From Promethearchaeota archaeon (GTDB taxonomy: Archaea; Asgardarchaeota; Lokiarchaeia; Sigyniarchaeales; SOKP01), in the NCBI GenBank assembly GCA_008080765.1, contig SHMU01000005.1, positions 1 to 50,620 on the forward strand: DNA of 50,620 nt, read 5' to 3'. The notes under the pieces are model-generated. The model was given only the letters and a program-made list of their open reading frames with translations. It had not been told where the DNA came from and did no database searches. Every line of letters begins with the position of its first letter. Within the stretch, counting starts at the first letter, position 1. Below are positions 9,153 through 17,931 of this stretch, piece by piece. The translations under genes and the position numbers were made by a program.

Positions 9153-10550
9153 CTATTTTTCTATTTTTAATGTTTCTTTTACAATCAGAAAGAAGGGTAT
9201 CGAAGCTAAAAAGAAGATTGCGCCCGCGACAAATATGAAGGGTCTTCCAAATAAAACAGAAAAGAACCCTCCAACATAAGAACCTACGAATTGTGAGACG
9301 GTGAAAACGATATTGAAGACGCCATAGAATTGTCCTCTTTTTCCGAGAGGTAATTCATCTTGAGCCCATGTATTAATAATTGTTTGGACACCCAATAATC
9401 CAATCAATATAAAGGGGATGAGTACTACGAAGAGTAAAAAATTAACGGGATTGGTACTCACAAATGGCACGAGAATAAAAGCAATAGCTATAATAATGAA
9501 GATCAAAGGAAGGAATTTCTTTCTTCCGAATTTATCCGCTAATTTTCCGATTACAATAACCATTGGAAAAAGTACCCCGAACCCAATTGCAATAGCGATT
9601 AATAGTTGTATGGTAGAAAGGCCCAGATCAAAAATAAAGAGAAACAGAAGTGGCATCACCGCACCTATACCCGTTTGAAAAATAGCTGCCGCAACAAGAA
9701 CCTTGAAAAATTCTTTCTGCTTCTTCAATTCTTCGGGATTAATAAGTTCCTTTAACTCTTCAGAAAACTTTTTCTTTGGAGGAAGTTCGGAAGGATCTGG
9801 TTCTTTAAGAAAAATAAAGCCGGTAATACCGCATATCGCATAGAAAATTCCTCCAAAGGTTAAAAGTATTATATGTCCCTCTTTAGAAATTACAGTTTTC
9901 GTATCAAACAAATCACTTATACCAAATATATCAGTAATTTGGAAAATTCCACTTGCAGGAACGTCTATATTAAGCAATTCGATAGTGGGAATGCCAAAGA
10001 GTTCATTTCCGAGTAAAAAGAATGCCAACGCAATAATAAGGCCCGCATAGGAGACTGCTTGTATGATTCCGTTCGCCCTTCCACGCCGCTCTAAATCGAC
10101 TTTATCGGGAATAATAGCTCTCTGTGAAACCGAAACGGCGTTAGAGGTAATACCAATGAACACCACATCAATTATAACACAGAGTAGATAATTTCCAGCA
10201 ATAGCAAACAGAAACATACTCACTCCCGCAATTAGGGCAAAAAGCATGAAAGGCCTTCGCCTGCCATACTTGGAGCGTGTATTATCAGAAATGATTCCCC
10301 ATACAAAATTCATCACCAATCCCATCACCGCCGAAAGAGAAACCATTAGAGATATATATAAATCTCCTAAGTTTAATACATGGTCTATATAGGTATTAAA
10401 GAAATTCTGCTCAAAAAAGAAAAAGGTCGTATCTGCAGCCCAGAGTACACCAATAATCATTACTTGTATCTTTAATGCTCGACCGAATGGTTTTAATTCC
10501 TCTTTACCTTCTAACTTTATCAATTCATCTTTATCGTTATTTTGACCCAT
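9153..10550 (-). CDS. MFS transporter, sugar:cation symporter-like
   Basis: A 465-residue protein with about 12 hydrophobic segments. The loop 2-3 motif (GIISDNTRSKYGRRRPFM) is the form seen in GPH/sucrose-type major facilitator proteins. A second copy in the C-terminal half reads GKLADKFGRKKFLP. A long charged cytoplasmic loop (DPSELPPKKKFSEELKELINPEELKKQ) separates the halves. It probably carries a sugar, glycoside or other small organic solute across the membrane with a coupling ion. It converges with the dehydrogenase gene. The 174 bases between them are purine/T-rich and probably hold both terminators. It is divergent from the ATP-grasp gene. Confidence 0.8.
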   Translation of the reverse strand: MGQNNDKDELIKLEGKEELKPFGRALKIQVMIIGVLWAADTTFFFFEQNFFNTYIDHVLNLGDLYISLMVSLSAVMGLVMNFVWGIISDNTRSKYGRRRPFMLFALIAGVSMFLFAIAGNYLLCVIIDVVFIGITSNAVSVSQRAIIPDKVDLERRGRANGIIQAVSYAGLIIALAFFLLGNELFGIPTIELLNIDVPASGIFQITDIFGISDLFDTKTVISKEGHIILLTFGGIFYAICGITGFIFLKEPDPSELPPKKKFSEELKELINPEELKKQKEFFKVLVAAAIFQTGIGAVMPLLFLFIFDLGLSTIQLLIAIAIGFGVLFPMVIVIGKLADKFGRKKFLPLIFIIIAIAFILVPFVSTNPVNFLLFVVLIPFILIGLLGVQTIINTWAQDELPLGKRGQFYGVFNIVFTVSQFVGSYVGGFFSVLFGRPFIFVAGAIFFLASIPFFLIVKETLKIEK

Positions 10551-10671
10551 AGTTCAATCCAAATTTAATTTTATGTTAAAGAATTATTTAATTTAATTTC
10601 TATTTTATAACTTAAAAGAATATCTATTCCTTAAATTAGTATCGTAGATTGAGAAATTATAATGATGAAAA

Positions 10672-11595
10672 ATGAATAATGCTCAGAAACGGAAAATTTT
10701 AATTTCAGCAAGAAAGAAGGATTTTCTAATAAAAAAAATGATTGAAAGACTAGGGTCCCTACCAAATCTTGAAATCAGTATTCATGATCCTACCTCTGAT
10801 TTTTTAAATCTCACCCAATTATCGAAAGTGTTAGGAGATGTGGATTTATTGGTAGTAAAAGCAGCAGGAGAGTCTTCGACTGATATACTTCATGCTGCGA
10901 GTTTAAATAGTCTCCCTACTTTAAATAATTCTGAAGCAGTATCAATATGTAGAAATAAAATTGCCCTTGATATAAAATTAAGAAATGTATTTTCTCTCTA
11001 TAACAAAGAACTTACTCTATTTCATTTGCCGCGTGCTTGGCTTCATCCCTCACCGTTAAGAGGATTACGAGAATTTAAACAATGGGCTACTCAAAAGCTT
11101 CCCTTGGTATTCAAATCTCATGACCAGCATAATGAATTTTTTCGATTTAATTTTTTAGCATTAACATCTCAAGAGATCGACGATTTTATCGTAAATTATA
11201 AGGATTTTCTCTATTTTGACCTTTATATTCAAGAATTTATTGAATGCGATGGATTTGACCGAAAAATATATGTTTGTGGCGAGGAAGTATTTGGAATTAT
11301 GAGAGAAAATCCGATTTATATTTATCTTCGTGAGAAACCGGACGATATTGATGTCAAATCAATTAAACGTACAAAGTTTCAATTAACTCCTGAGATCAAG
11401 AAATTGGCACTTATTCTTGCAGAAGAGTTACATTTAGATATTTTTGGTTTTGATTTAATAAAAACTCACAGTGAAAAAGAAGAATCCTATTTTCTAATTG
11501 ATCTCAATGATTTTCCAGGATTTCAAGGGGTTAAGAATGCGGATAAAATCATAACGGAGTATATCATAGAATATATGGATTTTCTCCGGTTGTAA
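10672..11595 (+). CDS. ATP-grasp enzyme, ITPK/RimK-like
   Basis: The 307-residue protein looks like an ATP-grasp ligase or kinase. The metal-binding end of the fold reads IFGFDLIK...FLIDLNDFPGFQGV, with DLNDFPGF at 277-284. This is very close in form to the DINxFPGYxGV motif of inositol 1,3,4-trisphosphate 5/6-kinases, and also to the EVNxSPGLEG of RimK. Earlier, VFKSHDQHNE and YIQEFIECDGFDRKIYVCGEEVFG give the ATP-binding lysine region and the QEFI hinge. The N-terminal 90 residues form the pre-ATP-grasp domain. Substrate could be an inositol phosphate, an amino acid or a peptide. It is a lone gene between two minus-strand genes. Confidence 0.65.
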   Translation: MNNAQKRKILISARKKDFLIKKMIERLGSLPNLEISIHDPTSDFLNLTQLSKVLGDVDLLVVKAAGESSTDILHAASLNSLPTLNNSEAVSICRNKIALDIKLRNVFSLYNKELTLFHLPRAWLHPSPLRGLREFKQWATQKLPLVFKSHDQHNEFFRFNFLALTSQEIDDFIVNYKDFLYFDLYIQEFIECDGFDRKIYVCGEEVFGIMRENPIYIYLREKPDDIDVKSIKRTKFQLTPEIKKLALILAEELHLDIFGFDLIKTHSEKEESYFLIDLNDFPGFQGVKNADKIITEYIIEYMDFLRL

Positions 11596-11631
11596 GAGAT
11601 ATAGGAAATTAATAGTTGGAATTGGAGCGTA

Positions 11632-12480
11632 TCATCCGATAAGCAGAAAAGGAATAATGATTATGTAGCTAATTATTCCATATATAATACAAAAATAGCC
11701 AAAATTTACTTTACTCGCAATTTTGATAAGAAATTCCATAGAGAGATAACCTACTCCAAAGCTGATTAAAGTTATGATTAGAATGATAAGAATGTTTAAT
11801 GAACCAAATATTGAACCTTGTCCAAAAATAATATCTACCCCAATAGATCCAAAAACAGCAGGCACAGAAATTAAAAAACTTAATTTTAAAGCATCTTCTT
11901 GATTATAATTTTCAAACAATATGGTCGAAAGTGTAATTCCGGAACGTGAAATTCCGGGAAGTACCGAGAATCCTTGCGCAAGTCCTGCTAAGAAACTATC
12001 TTTTTCAAACAAGGTAGGGGGCATCTCTTTCACATTTTTAATGCCAAATTTATTCTTTTTTAGTAATAAAATTATACCTGTAATGATTAACAGTCCACAG
12101 ATTATTAAGGTTATAATATCCCCTTGAGCAGCACTGTAATAATTTTTCAGTATCACTTTAAAGATTAAATAGAGGGGAATTCCCGAGATTGCGGTTCCGA
12201 GAGTTCCAATGATTAACCAATTTCTTTTTACCGTATATGAATCCTCAATATCATCATATTTTTTTGGAAATAATGATTTTACAATTGAGACATAATCCCG
12301 TCTAAATTTCAATAAAACCGCCAGACTAGTACCTAAATGTAACCATATTGCAAGGCTATACGCTTCACTAGGAGTAATACCCAAGAAATTAATAGAAATT
12401 ATAAGGACTTGTCCCGAACTTGAGATAGGAAGCCACTCGAAAAGTCCTTGGACAATCGCGATAATGATGTATTCTATCAT
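11632..12480 (-). CDS. uppP: Undecaprenyl-diphosphatase-like UppP/BacA
   Basis: A 282-residue membrane protein with about seven to eight hydrophobic segments. It shows both UppP signatures: EWLPISSSGQ near the N-terminus (Glu, Ser-rich) and PGISRSG (Arg, Ser) in the second half. These form the active site that removes the terminal phosphate from polyprenyl diphosphates. In archaea the likely substrate is a dolichyl or other polyprenyl diphosphate used in glycan assembly. The length matches the family. It ends 36 bases from the convergent ATP-grasp gene and follows the LMW phosphatase gene by about 90 bases. Confidence 0.92.
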   Translation of the reverse strand: MIEYIIIAIVQGLFEWLPISSSGQVLIISINFLGITPSEAYSLAIWLHLGTSLAVLLKFRRDYVSIVKSLFPKKYDDIEDSYTVKRNWLIIGTLGTAISGIPLYLIFKVILKNYYSAAQGDIITLIICGLLIITGIILLLKKNKFGIKNVKEMPPTLFEKDSFLAGLAQGFSVLPGISRSGITLSTILFENYNQEDALKLSFLISVPAVFGSIGVDIIFGQGSIFGSLNILIILIITLISFGVGYLSMEFLIKIASKVNFGYFCIIYGIISYIIIIPFLLIG

Positions 12481-12573
12481 TTATTATAAGTTTTACTTTG
12501 AATAATTACGATTATTATGATAAAAAAGGTGGTAAGTTATTTATAATTGATTTATTATAAGGGCATTTTATAA

Positions 12574-13065
12574 TCATTGAAGATCCGGAAACCATCTTTT
12601 CAATCCCATAATAATGCATGTTTTGATTTCATTTCTTGCTTTTCTGAAACCTTTGAGCCCTTTCATAGAAGGGTCTTTAATATCTCCCTTTTTTCCAGCA
12701 AATTCTTTGAGGGTAAGAATTTCACAGTCCAATGTTCCATCTAATAGTACTATTTGCTTCTTATGCTTCTCGGTGAGGGTAAGAATTAATTCAAAATGTT
12801 GCAACATTTCTTTATGCTTCTTTAAATCAATTGATTTTGCCTCCTCGGATAAGATTATACCCTCCTCTTTCATTGCTAACTTAGCATCTAAAGAGATTAA
12901 CATATTATCTCTAGCATTTGAAGCAACCCCACATGATCTCACATGAACCTTTATACCAAGATTTTTAAAAAATTCTTTAAAATAAGCTTCTGCCATAGGG
13001 CTTCTGGCAGTATTTACGCTGCACACAATTAAAACAGATTGGTAAGGAAATATTTTTTTATCCAT
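12574..13065 (-). CDS. Low-molecular-weight protein tyrosine phosphatase-like
   Basis: A 163-residue cytosolic phosphatase or arsenate-reductase-like protein. The N-terminal P-loop is CSVNTARS (C-x5-R-S) right after a hydrophobic strand, as in LMW-PTPs and ArsC. The late acidic motif IKDPS supplies the Asp-Pro general acid. No extra redox cysteines of the ArsC type are visible, so a phosphatase is favoured. It could act on tyrosine or aspartyl/histidine phosphoproteins, but no partner is shown. The gene is downstream of the GTPase/chemosensory array on the same strand and upstream of uppP. Confidence 0.8.
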   Translation of the reverse strand: MDKKIFPYQSVLIVCSVNTARSPMAEAYFKEFFKNLGIKVHVRSCGVASNARDNMLISLDAKLAMKEEGIILSEEAKSIDLKKHKEMLQHFELILTLTEKHKKQIVLLDGTLDCEILTLKEFAGKKGDIKDPSMKGLKGFRKARNEIKTCIIMGLKRWFPDLQ

Positions 13066-13141
13066 AAATTAATGTATCTAATGTAATGATCTTTTAAAAG
13101 CTTCATATAAACTAAGCGAGTTTTTATAACCACAAAAATTT

Positions 13142-13753
13142 TTAAAAAAATAAATCCATTAAATCATAGAGTTCAATAAGCTTTTCTATGGTGAGATTGG
13201 TGAATGCCCGTATTTCTTCCCATGAGTTCCTTTTTAACATTGTTTGATCGTTCCAATACAGAGTATAAATCATCCCAAAATATTTTCCATAAACTAAGGC
13301 ACCATCGAGATCAAAATCAGAAGCAGAATTCAACGATATCATACCAAATGTATTGTCTTCTCGATATACTTTTAAAAAGTTGAGCAAATCTTTATATACT
13401 TCAGAGCTCATAAAGGGTCTATCTTGGACCGTAGCAACCATATGCTCAAAACCTTGTTTATGACGTTTTTTAGGAATTTTAATATGATAAAATCGCATTT
13501 TTTCGTTTAATTCGTTAATAGTCTTAAGTGCTCCACTAATAAATCTTTCATTCTTAGCCGAGTCGTCAATATGGTCTATTTTTTGAGACCCACGATGCAT
13601 TCCATTTTCATCAATGAAGGCAATGAAAGGTCCGCAATCTTCGTGATCCTTAATCAAGATAGAAAAAAGGCTACCATGCTCTTTTTTGTTACTGAGCTCT
13701 TTATAATAAGAATTTTTGCAATATGGGCACAATATTAAAACTTTCATGATCAA
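13142..13753 (-). CDS. Uncharacterised zinc-finger protein
   Basis: A 203-residue protein I do not recognise at family level. It starts with a CPYC pair (after MIMKVLIL) and has a second candidate metal pair in KDHEDCGPFIAFID, which together could form a treble-clef or ribbon-like zinc site. The rest is mixed alpha/beta, with a hydrophobic IEKLIELYDLMDLFF tail. ATG 13753 and ATG 13747 are both possible. It is the last gene of the signalling array, 145 bases after the Rag-like GTPase. The placement suggests an accessory role there, but no function can be named. Confidence 0.6.
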   Translation of the reverse strand: MIMKVLILCPYCKNSYYKELSNKKEHGSLFSILIKDHEDCGPFIAFIDENGMHRGSQKIDHIDDSAKNERFISGALKTINELNEKMRFYHIKIPKKRHKQGFEHMVATVQDRPFMSSEVYKDLLNFLKVYREDNTFGMISLNSASDFDLDGALVYGKYFGMIYTLYWNDQTMLKRNSWEEIRAFTNLTIEKLIELYDLMDLFF

Positions 13754-13898
13754 ACGGCTTTTTTTCTATAGGTTAATAATTTTATAATTGAAACAACTAA
13801 CTATATAATTTAGAGAGCCTTTTTAAAGATCGTGAAAGAAAAAGGTTTATAAAGATGTATTTCTAATGTATTAGAAAAAACCAATTTTTCAATGAGGA

Positions 13899-14822
13899 TT
13901 AATTTTCAAATATTTTTTCGATATCCTTTTGAAAAGTAGTCAAGTTACTTTTCATTAAGTCAATTTCCTCATCATTTAGAGGAGGTGTATTAACTTTAAG
14001 AAAGAGAACTTTCGACCCAATTTCATATTTTTTTAGAAATTCCGTCTCATCCTCATTATAATCAACTCGATCAGTAAAATTCACATTACTATCTTGAAGT
14101 TTTTGAATTAATACCAAATCTTTATTAATATTTTGCCTTACTTTTTCATTATACTGTATGGAATCGAGCACTTCTTTATAGAGATCGATTAGAATAATCC
14201 CCGCATTAGTATATAAAATAATGTAATTTCCATTAAACTTTCGAATTAATCCCTCCATGGTTAGCCGCAGCATGCTTAGGTCAATAAGGGTGTTTAATGA
14301 ATAAGAAATCGCTTTTGATAATGATGAAATGTCAAAAATGGAGGTTCTATAGAATTTAAATTTAAAATAATTATTTTCTTGTATCTGTTTCTTCAAATTT
14401 CTCACACGATCCAGGACCTCTTTATTTTTCCGTACTTTTGGATCATATTTATGGAAACAGATAATAACCTCATTGGAATATTTAATATTTTTAAGGATTT
14501 CTAATAGTTGATTTAAATAAGTTAATGAATCTTGAGTTCTCTGACCATCTTGTATATCAATATAATAATAGAAATAATTTGTATCAGTAAAATATTCGGG
14601 TTTATCTATATAGATATTTCTATATTTTTCTTGTCCACCCATATCCCACAAGTTGATTTCATATTCATTAAGAAAATTAAAGCTATTGTATTCTATTTTA
14701 ATTGTGGGTTTAATGTTTTTAACTTTCTCCTCAAAATTATATTTTTCTCTTAATGCAATTAAAGAAGAAGTCTTTCCAGCGTAATCCAAACCGCTTATAA
14801 TAATTTTAATATCCTTTTGCAT
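13899..14822 (-). CDS. Rag/Gtr-like small GTPase with C-terminal roadblock-like domain
   Basis: A 307-residue GTPase. G1 is GLDYAGKTSS (11-20), the G2 threonine is T40, G3 is WDMGGQEKYR (59-68) with the switch-II Gln present, G4 is the unusual HKYD (124-127), and G5 is TSI (160-162). The HKxD form of G4 and the downstream layout (FYRTSIFD, then MEGLIRKFNGNYIILYTNAGIILID) follow eukaryotic RagA/Gtr1, whose C-terminal half is a roadblock domain. Residues about 175-307 would be that domain. In eukaryotes Rag proteins dimerise and signal nutrient state at membranes. The gene follows the hybrid kinase by 34 bases and is probably co-transcribed with it. Confidence 0.8.
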   Translation of the reverse strand: MQKDIKIIISGLDYAGKTSSLIALREKYNFEEKVKNIKPTIKIEYNSFNFLNEYEINLWDMGGQEKYRNIYIDKPEYFTDTNYFYYYIDIQDGQRTQDSLTYLNQLLEILKNIKYSNEVIICFHKYDPKVRKNKEVLDRVRNLKKQIQENNYFKFKFYRTSIFDISSLSKAISYSLNTLIDLSMLRLTMEGLIRKFNGNYIILYTNAGIILIDLYKEVLDSIQYNEKVRQNINKDLVLIQKLQDSNVNFTDRVDYNEDETEFLKKYEIGSKVLFLKVNTPPLNDEEIDLMKSNLTTFQKDIEKIFEN

Positions 14823-14856
14823 TTAAACCAACACATTTTTACATTAAAAAATATAA

Positions 14857-16917
14857 TTATATCTCAAATTTATCTTTTAAGATTTTTTCTACATCTTCAA
14901 AATAATGATTAAACATGATATCTTTGGTTTTTTTAACCGATTTAGACATTTTTTCGAAGACTCTTTTTAATTGTAAAGAATCAAAATAACTTATATCAGG
15001 AGCAATTACTGCTAACATATATTCTGTTTGTTTAGAACGCTTCGATCTATCGGGAAATGCATCAAAATAGACATAAGCATGTCTTTCAATATTGCCTAAC
15101 TTAAAAAGTAAGTCTTCTGCGTTGCCTATTTTTTGTTCTTGTCCATAAATAGGTACCACTCCCTGAAAGATTTGTGTTCCGAGTTTTTGAGCGGAACTTA
15201 AACTTATAGCTCTTTCAGGAAAGCATTTAATCAACTTAGGACCTGTTTTATCATCCCAAAATACCAAAAAAAGAACGATGTCAAGCTTTTGGTTTTTATC
15301 ATCGCTGTTTTGCCTTATTAGATCTTCTGACTCTAAAGAAGCTTCGTTTGCCCTATTGTTTTGCTTTTCTTTTGCTGATATTTGGGTAAGTGGAAGATTT
15401 TTAGGTAATGATTCATCGATCTCTGTCATAAATCGAAGCTCCCTCTTTCTCTTTCTCAGCTTTCCTTTAATTGTCGCCAGAATGTCCTTCTGGTCTACTG
15501 GCTTTGTAATATAATCATCAGCACCTAAAATCTTACCCAAACGAATATCTTTCTCCGATGATAAGCCCGAAAGAAAAATAAACGGTATTCGATTTAAATT
15601 TTGGTTCAGAGAAATGGCTTTAAAAAACTCATATCCGCTCATCTCAGGCATTCTAATATCGGAAATAATAAGATCTGGGATCCTCTCAAGATTTTGATTA
15701 TTTAGATAATCCAATGCTTTGAGCGCATCTGAAGCAGTTTTTACCATGAAATTGTTATTTTCTAAGAGAATCTTAATATATTTTAAAAATGATTGATTAT
15801 CATCTACAACTAAAATTAAACATTTATTTTCATCCAAATCATCTTTTACAATTTTTAACCTAATATTAAAGCGAGCGCCACCCAATTTAGAATCTGTAAC
15901 TTCGACATTTCCTTTATAATTTTCTGCAATACTTTTTACTAAGAACAACCCTAATCCGGCTCCCGCATTTTGTCCTTTCTTAAATCCTTTATCAAAAATC
16001 TTTTTTTTATCACTGTCTTTAATTCCAATTCCATCATCTTCTATTGAGATAATAATTTCATGATTTGACTCTTTGCCTGTGATTTTAATAAGAGTCCCAT
16101 TAGAATGTTGAATTGAGTTCTGAACAAGATTGACGAAGAGCTCCTCTAACAAATTACCTCCCTTTACTATATATTTAATCTCGGGAAGAGATACTTGAAT
16201 TTCTATTCCCTTCTTTTTTGCTTGAGTTTTGTATATTTTTACTACCTCTGAAATGAGATCATCGAGAGCTAATTCTTTTACTCGTTCTTTCTGTATTCGA
16301 TTTAGCGTATCGGCTTTTTGTATGATACTAACTACTCCTTGAGCCGCCTTAAGAGCTTCATTTACGAAAGTTAATTGTTTTTTGGAAAGAGGTGTTTCTA
16401 ATAGTAAATTGAGGTATCCTTGGCATACATTAATCATATTCCCAGCGTCGTGTCGATATAAAGAATTTAGAAAATTATTCCTTTCTTGTAATCTCTCACG
16501 TTCAGTAATATTTTCAATAGTTTCAACTGCATGTGTAATTTTGCCATTTGAATCCTCTATTAGAATTGCAGAAAAAAGAATATATTTTTTTTCAGACGCT
16601 ATATGTACCCAACTCTCCGCTCTATAAGCCCCATTGTTATATTCTGCTTTTGAGAAAGTTGTATAATACTGGTCTAGCTGATCCACTCTCCCATCTAAAA
16701 GGAGGTCTGCGAGAGTTGGTCGTTTTTGAGTGTAGAATGCCTTCCAATGAGTATCTGTACCAAGTATAACTTCTCGCTTAATTTTGGTAAATCCTTCTAA
16801 AGCTTTGTTCCATTCAATAACGTTATGATTAATATCGAGAATAAATGTAGGAATAGTGAATTCTCGGACAATATTAGCCAAAAGCTCCCTATCCTCGTTT
16901 ATTTCTTTACTAATCAT
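14857..16917 (-). CDS. Hybrid histidine kinase: PAS-HisKA-HATPase-REC plus C-terminal longin-like domain
   Basis: A 686-residue soluble sensor kinase. In order: a PAS domain (about 12-135), a dimerisation helix with the phosphoacceptor His near 156 (LYRHDAGN), an ATPase domain (NSIQHS, DDGIGI, GAGLGLFLVKSI), and a receiver domain (about 365-485; VVDD, phosphoacceptor Asp near 419 in ISDIRMPEMSG, ITKP lysine). After a polar linker comes a 140-residue tail opening with LDIVLFLVFWDDKTGPKLI, a form I associate with longin-type domains. No membrane segments are present. Its position between two GTPase genes suggests the tail docks on a GTPase. Confidence 0.85.
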   Translation of the reverse strand: MISKEINEDRELLANIVREFTIPTFILDINHNVIEWNKALEGFTKIKREVILGTDTHWKAFYTQKRPTLADLLLDGRVDQLDQYYTTFSKAEYNNGAYRAESWVHIASEKKYILFSAILIEDSNGKITHAVETIENITERERLQERNNFLNSLYRHDAGNMINVCQGYLNLLLETPLSKKQLTFVNEALKAAQGVVSIIQKADTLNRIQKERVKELALDDLISEVVKIYKTQAKKKGIEIQVSLPEIKYIVKGGNLLEELFVNLVQNSIQHSNGTLIKITGKESNHEIIISIEDDGIGIKDSDKKKIFDKGFKKGQNAGAGLGLFLVKSIAENYKGNVEVTDSKLGGARFNIRLKIVKDDLDENKCLILVVDDNQSFLKYIKILLENNNFMVKTASDALKALDYLNNQNLERIPDLIISDIRMPEMSGYEFFKAISLNQNLNRIPFIFLSGLSSEKDIRLGKILGADDYITKPVDQKDILATIKGKLRKRKRELRFMTEIDESLPKNLPLTQISAKEKQNNRANEASLESEDLIRQNSDDKNQKLDIVLFLVFWDDKTGPKLIKCFPERAISLSSAQKLGTQIFQGVVPIYGQEQKIGNAEDLLFKLGNIERHAYVYFDAFPDRSKRSKQTEYMLAVIAPDISYFDSLQLKRVFEKMSKSVKKTKDIMFNHYFEDVEKILKDKFEI

Positions 16918-16956
16918 AATTATTGTTCTTGATTCTTATTTTGATTTTTTTAAATT

Positions 16957-17913
16957 TCATTTAAAGGCAATATTCATGAATAATTCATCAATACCTTGAC
17001 CCGTAAGAGTAGAGGTCTCAAAAAGGGTACAATGCTTTTGTTCTGCAATTATTTTTGCTTTTTCATTCATTTCTGTCCTATTTGAATTTAAATCAATTTT
17101 ATTACCCACTAGTATAATATCTGTCTCATCTGGGTTATTAAATTCATAAATTTCATTGATCCAATCATTAATTGTATTCAATGTGTATTCTTTAGTATAA
17201 TCAAATACAATAATAACAGTTTTAGCATCAATTGTTTTATAAAAAAACCTCCTAATTTTTGCAAATGCTTTTAAACCTCCCATATCAAATAAATAGAGGG
17301 TTGATTTTATTGATTGTGAGATCTGTAAATTCTTTTTTACCAAAGAAACTCCTATAGTAGGTTTATACTCCTTGCTAAATCTTTGATTCACATATTTCTG
17401 TACTATTGACGTTTTCCCAGTTTTAGGTGGACCAATAAGTAATACATGGTTAATTAATTCCTCTTGGGACCGCGATAGAACCAATTTTATTGTTCCATTA
17501 TTATGCAATAAGGGCAATTCTAAATTGATATTCTCTCTTTCTTGAAACAGAAGTGAAATTTTTTCTGCAACAAGATATGAATAGGGTATATATTTTTCGA
17601 TATCAATATAAGGATTTGATACTACTACAAAAAGTGCCGGTACAGAGCTACCTAATTCCAGATAAAAAAGACGAAATTCATTGGTATCTAAGATTCCGCT
17701 TCCATAAGAGGTGTCTGCTATACGTTTAATACGGGTTATTGTTTGATCAATTATTGCCATAATTGCTCCTATGACCTCTTCATCGAAATCCTTTTGGATT
17801 TTTTTGGAGGAAATTATTAACCCTTCCATATCAATTAAAAAGGCTGCGAGTAAATTGTCCGCATTTTCTAAGAATCTTTCGAGTAATCCATCGAGTAATT
17901 GAATATTTATCAT
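16957..17913 (-). CDS. Roadblock/LC7 domain fused to a Ras-like GTPase lacking the switch-II glutamine
   Basis: A 318-residue fusion. Residues 1-125 look like a roadblock/LC7 (MglB-like) domain: LLAAFLIDMEGLIISS, then a strand pair around LFYLELGSSVPALFVVVSNP. Residues 155-318 are a Ras-superfamily GTPase: G1 GPPKTGKTS (161-169), G2 T186 (KPTIG), G3 DMGGL (210-214), G4 NKID (271-274), G5 TSTLTG. Switch II has Leu where Ras-type proteins have the catalytic Gln (DxxGQ), so intrinsic GTP hydrolysis is predicted to be weak. In bacteria MglB activates MglA in trans; here both parts are in one chain. The gene lies 18 bases after the gelsolin-like gene. Confidence 0.8.
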   Translation of the reverse strand: MINIQLLDGLLERFLENADNLLAAFLIDMEGLIISSKKIQKDFDEEVIGAIMAIIDQTITRIKRIADTSYGSGILDTNEFRLFYLELGSSVPALFVVVSNPYIDIEKYIPYSYLVAEKISLLFQERENINLELPLLHNNGTIKLVLSRSQEELINHVLLIGPPKTGKTSIVQKYVNQRFSKEYKPTIGVSLVKKNLQISQSIKSTLYLFDMGGLKAFAKIRRFFYKTIDAKTVIIVFDYTKEYTLNTINDWINEIYEFNNPDETDIILVGNKIDLNSNRTEMNEKAKIIAEQKHCTLFETSTLTGQGIDELFMNIAFK

Positions 17914-17931
17914 ATCTGCTTGGCATATTTA

